Below, piece after piece: positions 5,590 to 6,557 of a stretch of DNA of 6,557 bases; within the stretch, counting starts at the first letter, position 1, and every line of letters begins with the position of its first letter. The notes under the pieces are model-generated. The model had not been told where the DNA came from and made no database searches. It was given only the letters and a program-made list of their open reading frames with translations. Source of the DNA: Phil1 sp964612925 (lineage in GTDB: Bacteria; Bacillota; Clostridia; Christensenellales; CAG-138). Position numbers and translations under genes: made by a program. The stretch spans positions 1 to 6,557 of the forward strand of contig CAZTFU010000051.1 of NCBI GenBank assembly GCA_964612925.1, written 5' to 3'.

Positions 5590-5952
5590 ATGAACAAACG
5601 CATTTTTGAAAGCTATAACGGCTTTTTTGATGAACGAATAGACTTATGCAGGCAGCGTGAAGCCGCATTCTCTGCGGACAGCCGCAATGATGAAGCTAAT
5701 TTTGAAAAGATTCGTGCCAACGTATACGGCATATTCAAAACCGTGCTCGGCGTTACCGCAAGCGCACCGCGCTCCGATGATGAAGCAAGGCTTTTCTTCA
5801 ATGACAGGCTTGAAAAAATACCGCAGAGCTGGCATACTGCTTATGAAAAGGCCGTGCAGCACGATGAGGTAAGCAAGCTGACCGTTGAGCGCATAAAACT
5901 TGATACCGTGGAGGATATCAAGCGGGCATTTGAAGAAATATGGAGTGAATAG
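5590..5952 (+). CDS. Uncharacterised 120-residue protein, operon partner of ArsR-DUF2087 regulator
   Basis: I do not recognise a characterised family. The protein is soluble, acidic and apparently all-helical, with one cysteine (C20) and no signal peptide or membrane segment. Its most conserved-looking stretches are EANFEKIRANVYGIFKTVL (35-53) and the C-terminal amphipathic helices IPQSWHTAYEKAV (77-89) and TVEDIKRAFEEIW (106-118). The start at 5590 is chosen because GAGGTGA lies 5 bases upstream. The frame is open further upstream to an ATG at 5527, but that one lies within the promoter and has no SD. The gene has its own promoter, and its stop is only 2 bases from the regulator's ATG. Tight coupling suggests it is a partner or target of the regulator, such as an effector-binding or small helical adaptor protein. 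This is inference from context only. Confidence 0.85.
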   Translation: MNKRIFESYNGFFDERIDLCRQREAAFSADSRNDEANFEKIRANVYGIFKTVLGVTASAPRSDDEARLFFNDRLEKIPQSWHTAYEKAVQHDEVSKLTVERIKLDTVEDIKRAFEEIWSE

Positions 5953-5954
5953 CC

Positions 5955-6512
5955 ATGACTGAAGCTGAATCCATAGCACTTTTCAAGTGCCTTGCGGATA
6001 AATCTCGCCTGCAGATACTTAAATCCCTTGCAATAGAGGATATGTATGTGGAACGGTTGGCCGAGCGGCTCGGCATAACTGCACCCACGGTTTCCTTCCA
6101 CCTGAAAAAGCTTGCGGAGGTCGGTGCGGTATCAAGCATCAAAAGTCAGTATTACACCATGTACTCTCTCAACAAGGATCTATTCAACATAAGGATACTT
6201 GATATACTGAACGAATCCTCCTCGGAAGCAGAGCTTCAATCCCGACGAGATGAACAATACCGTCAGCGCGTTATAAACTCCTTTTTCGAATACGGAAAAT
6301 TGAAGTCCATCCCTTCCCAACGAAAGAAAGAGCGCATTGTTTTGGAGGTTATTGCCGAATCCTTTGAATATGACAGGTGCTACACCGAACGCGAGGTAAA
6401 CATAATAATAGCGGATTTTCACGACGATTTCTGTACCATTCGCCGTGACATGATATCAGAACGGCTACTTGAGCGTGACCACGGAATATATAAGCGGGTT
6501 AAAGGCGAATGA
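5955..6512 (+). CDS. ArsR-family HTH transcriptional regulator with C-terminal DUF2087 domain
   Basis: A cytoplasmic DNA-binding protein of 185 residues. Residues about 5-75 form an ArsR-type winged helix-turn-helix (LFKCLADKSRLQILKSL, then recognition helix TAPTVSFHLKKLAEVGAV at 42-59 and a wing around YYTMYSL). A charged linker (about 85-105) leads to a DUF2087 domain (about 106-182) with KLKSIPSQRKKERIVL, YTEREVN and the C-terminal DFCTIRRDMISERLLER. The metal-site cysteine pair of classical arsenic/cadmium ArsR proteins is absent; the equivalent helix reads DMYVERLAERL. So this is not a typical metal sensor. SD GGAG (5942-5945) is 9 bases before the ATG and lies inside the end of the upstream gene. 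Likely autoregulation of the operon is inferred. The DUF2087 ligand is unknown. Confidence 0.93.
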   Translation: MTEAESIALFKCLADKSRLQILKSLAIEDMYVERLAERLGITAPTVSFHLKKLAEVGAVSSIKSQYYTMYSLNKDLFNIRILDILNESSSEAELQSRRDEQYRQRVINSFFEYGKLKSIPSQRKKERIVLEVIAESFEYDRCYTEREVNIIIADFHDDFCTIRRDMISERLLERDHGIYKRVKGE

Positions 6513-6517
6513 CAAAA

Positions 6518-6549
6518 GCGGCGTCCATTTGGTGGGACGCCGCATTTTT
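6518..6549 (+). terminator. Rho-independent terminator of the regulator operon
   Basis: A 9-bp perfect GC-rich stem GCGGCGTCC (6518-6526) / GGACGCCGC (6535-6543) with an 8-base loop, followed by ATTTTTG. It begins 5 bases after the stop codon. An A-run before the stem (6514-6517) could allow some activity from the opposite strand. Confidence 0.92.
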
Positions 6550-6557
6550 GTGTTATT

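Overview
The window reads as chromosomal housekeeping DNA from an anaerobic, low-to-mid-GC Bacillota, most likely a Clostridia-type bacterium. The reasons are a class III (oxygen-sensitive) ribonucleotide reductase with NrdR-like operator sites, a four-cysteine zinc form of ribosomal protein L28, strong purine-rich Shine-Dalgarno (SD) sequences, sigma-A-type promoters with 17-bp spacers, and frequent ATA isoleucine codons. Genus cannot be assigned from sequence alone. No transposase, CRISPR array, tRNA or rRNA gene was seen.

Layout. 1-1393 (+): the C-terminal half of the disaggregase ClpB, cut by the left edge. 1407-1434: a hairpin shared by two convergent transcription units. 1447-4183 (-): nrdD and nrdG, the anaerobic ribonucleotide reductase and its radical-SAM activase, 4 bp apart. 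4184-4370: an AT-rich leader with a good promoter and two or three NrdR-box-like palindromes. 4371-4597: a dense run of six or seven consecutive hairpins with no convincing gene. 4611-5021 (-): two small genes (54 and 46 codons), each with a clear SD but too short for ordinary gene callers, separated by a stretch holding a 12-bp perfect palindrome and a switchable hairpin. 5101-5352 (-): rpmB with its own promoter and a textbook terminator. 5510-6549 (+): a two-gene operon, divergent from rpmB, encoding an uncharacterised 120-residue protein and an ArsR-type helix-turn-helix regulator with a C-terminal DUF2087 domain, closed by a terminator.

How the genes work together. NrdG uses S-adenosylmethionine and an iron-sulfur cluster to place a glycyl radical on NrdD, which then makes deoxyribonucleotides without oxygen. 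NrdR probably tunes this pair through the boxes upstream. ClpB and L28 are core protein-quality-control and translation parts with no functional tie to the reductase. The ArsR-DUF2087 protein probably controls its own operon or the partner gene.

The least explained parts are the multi-hairpin block 4371-4597, the two small genes next to it, and the 120-residue partner of the regulator. No new defence or mobile system is visible.
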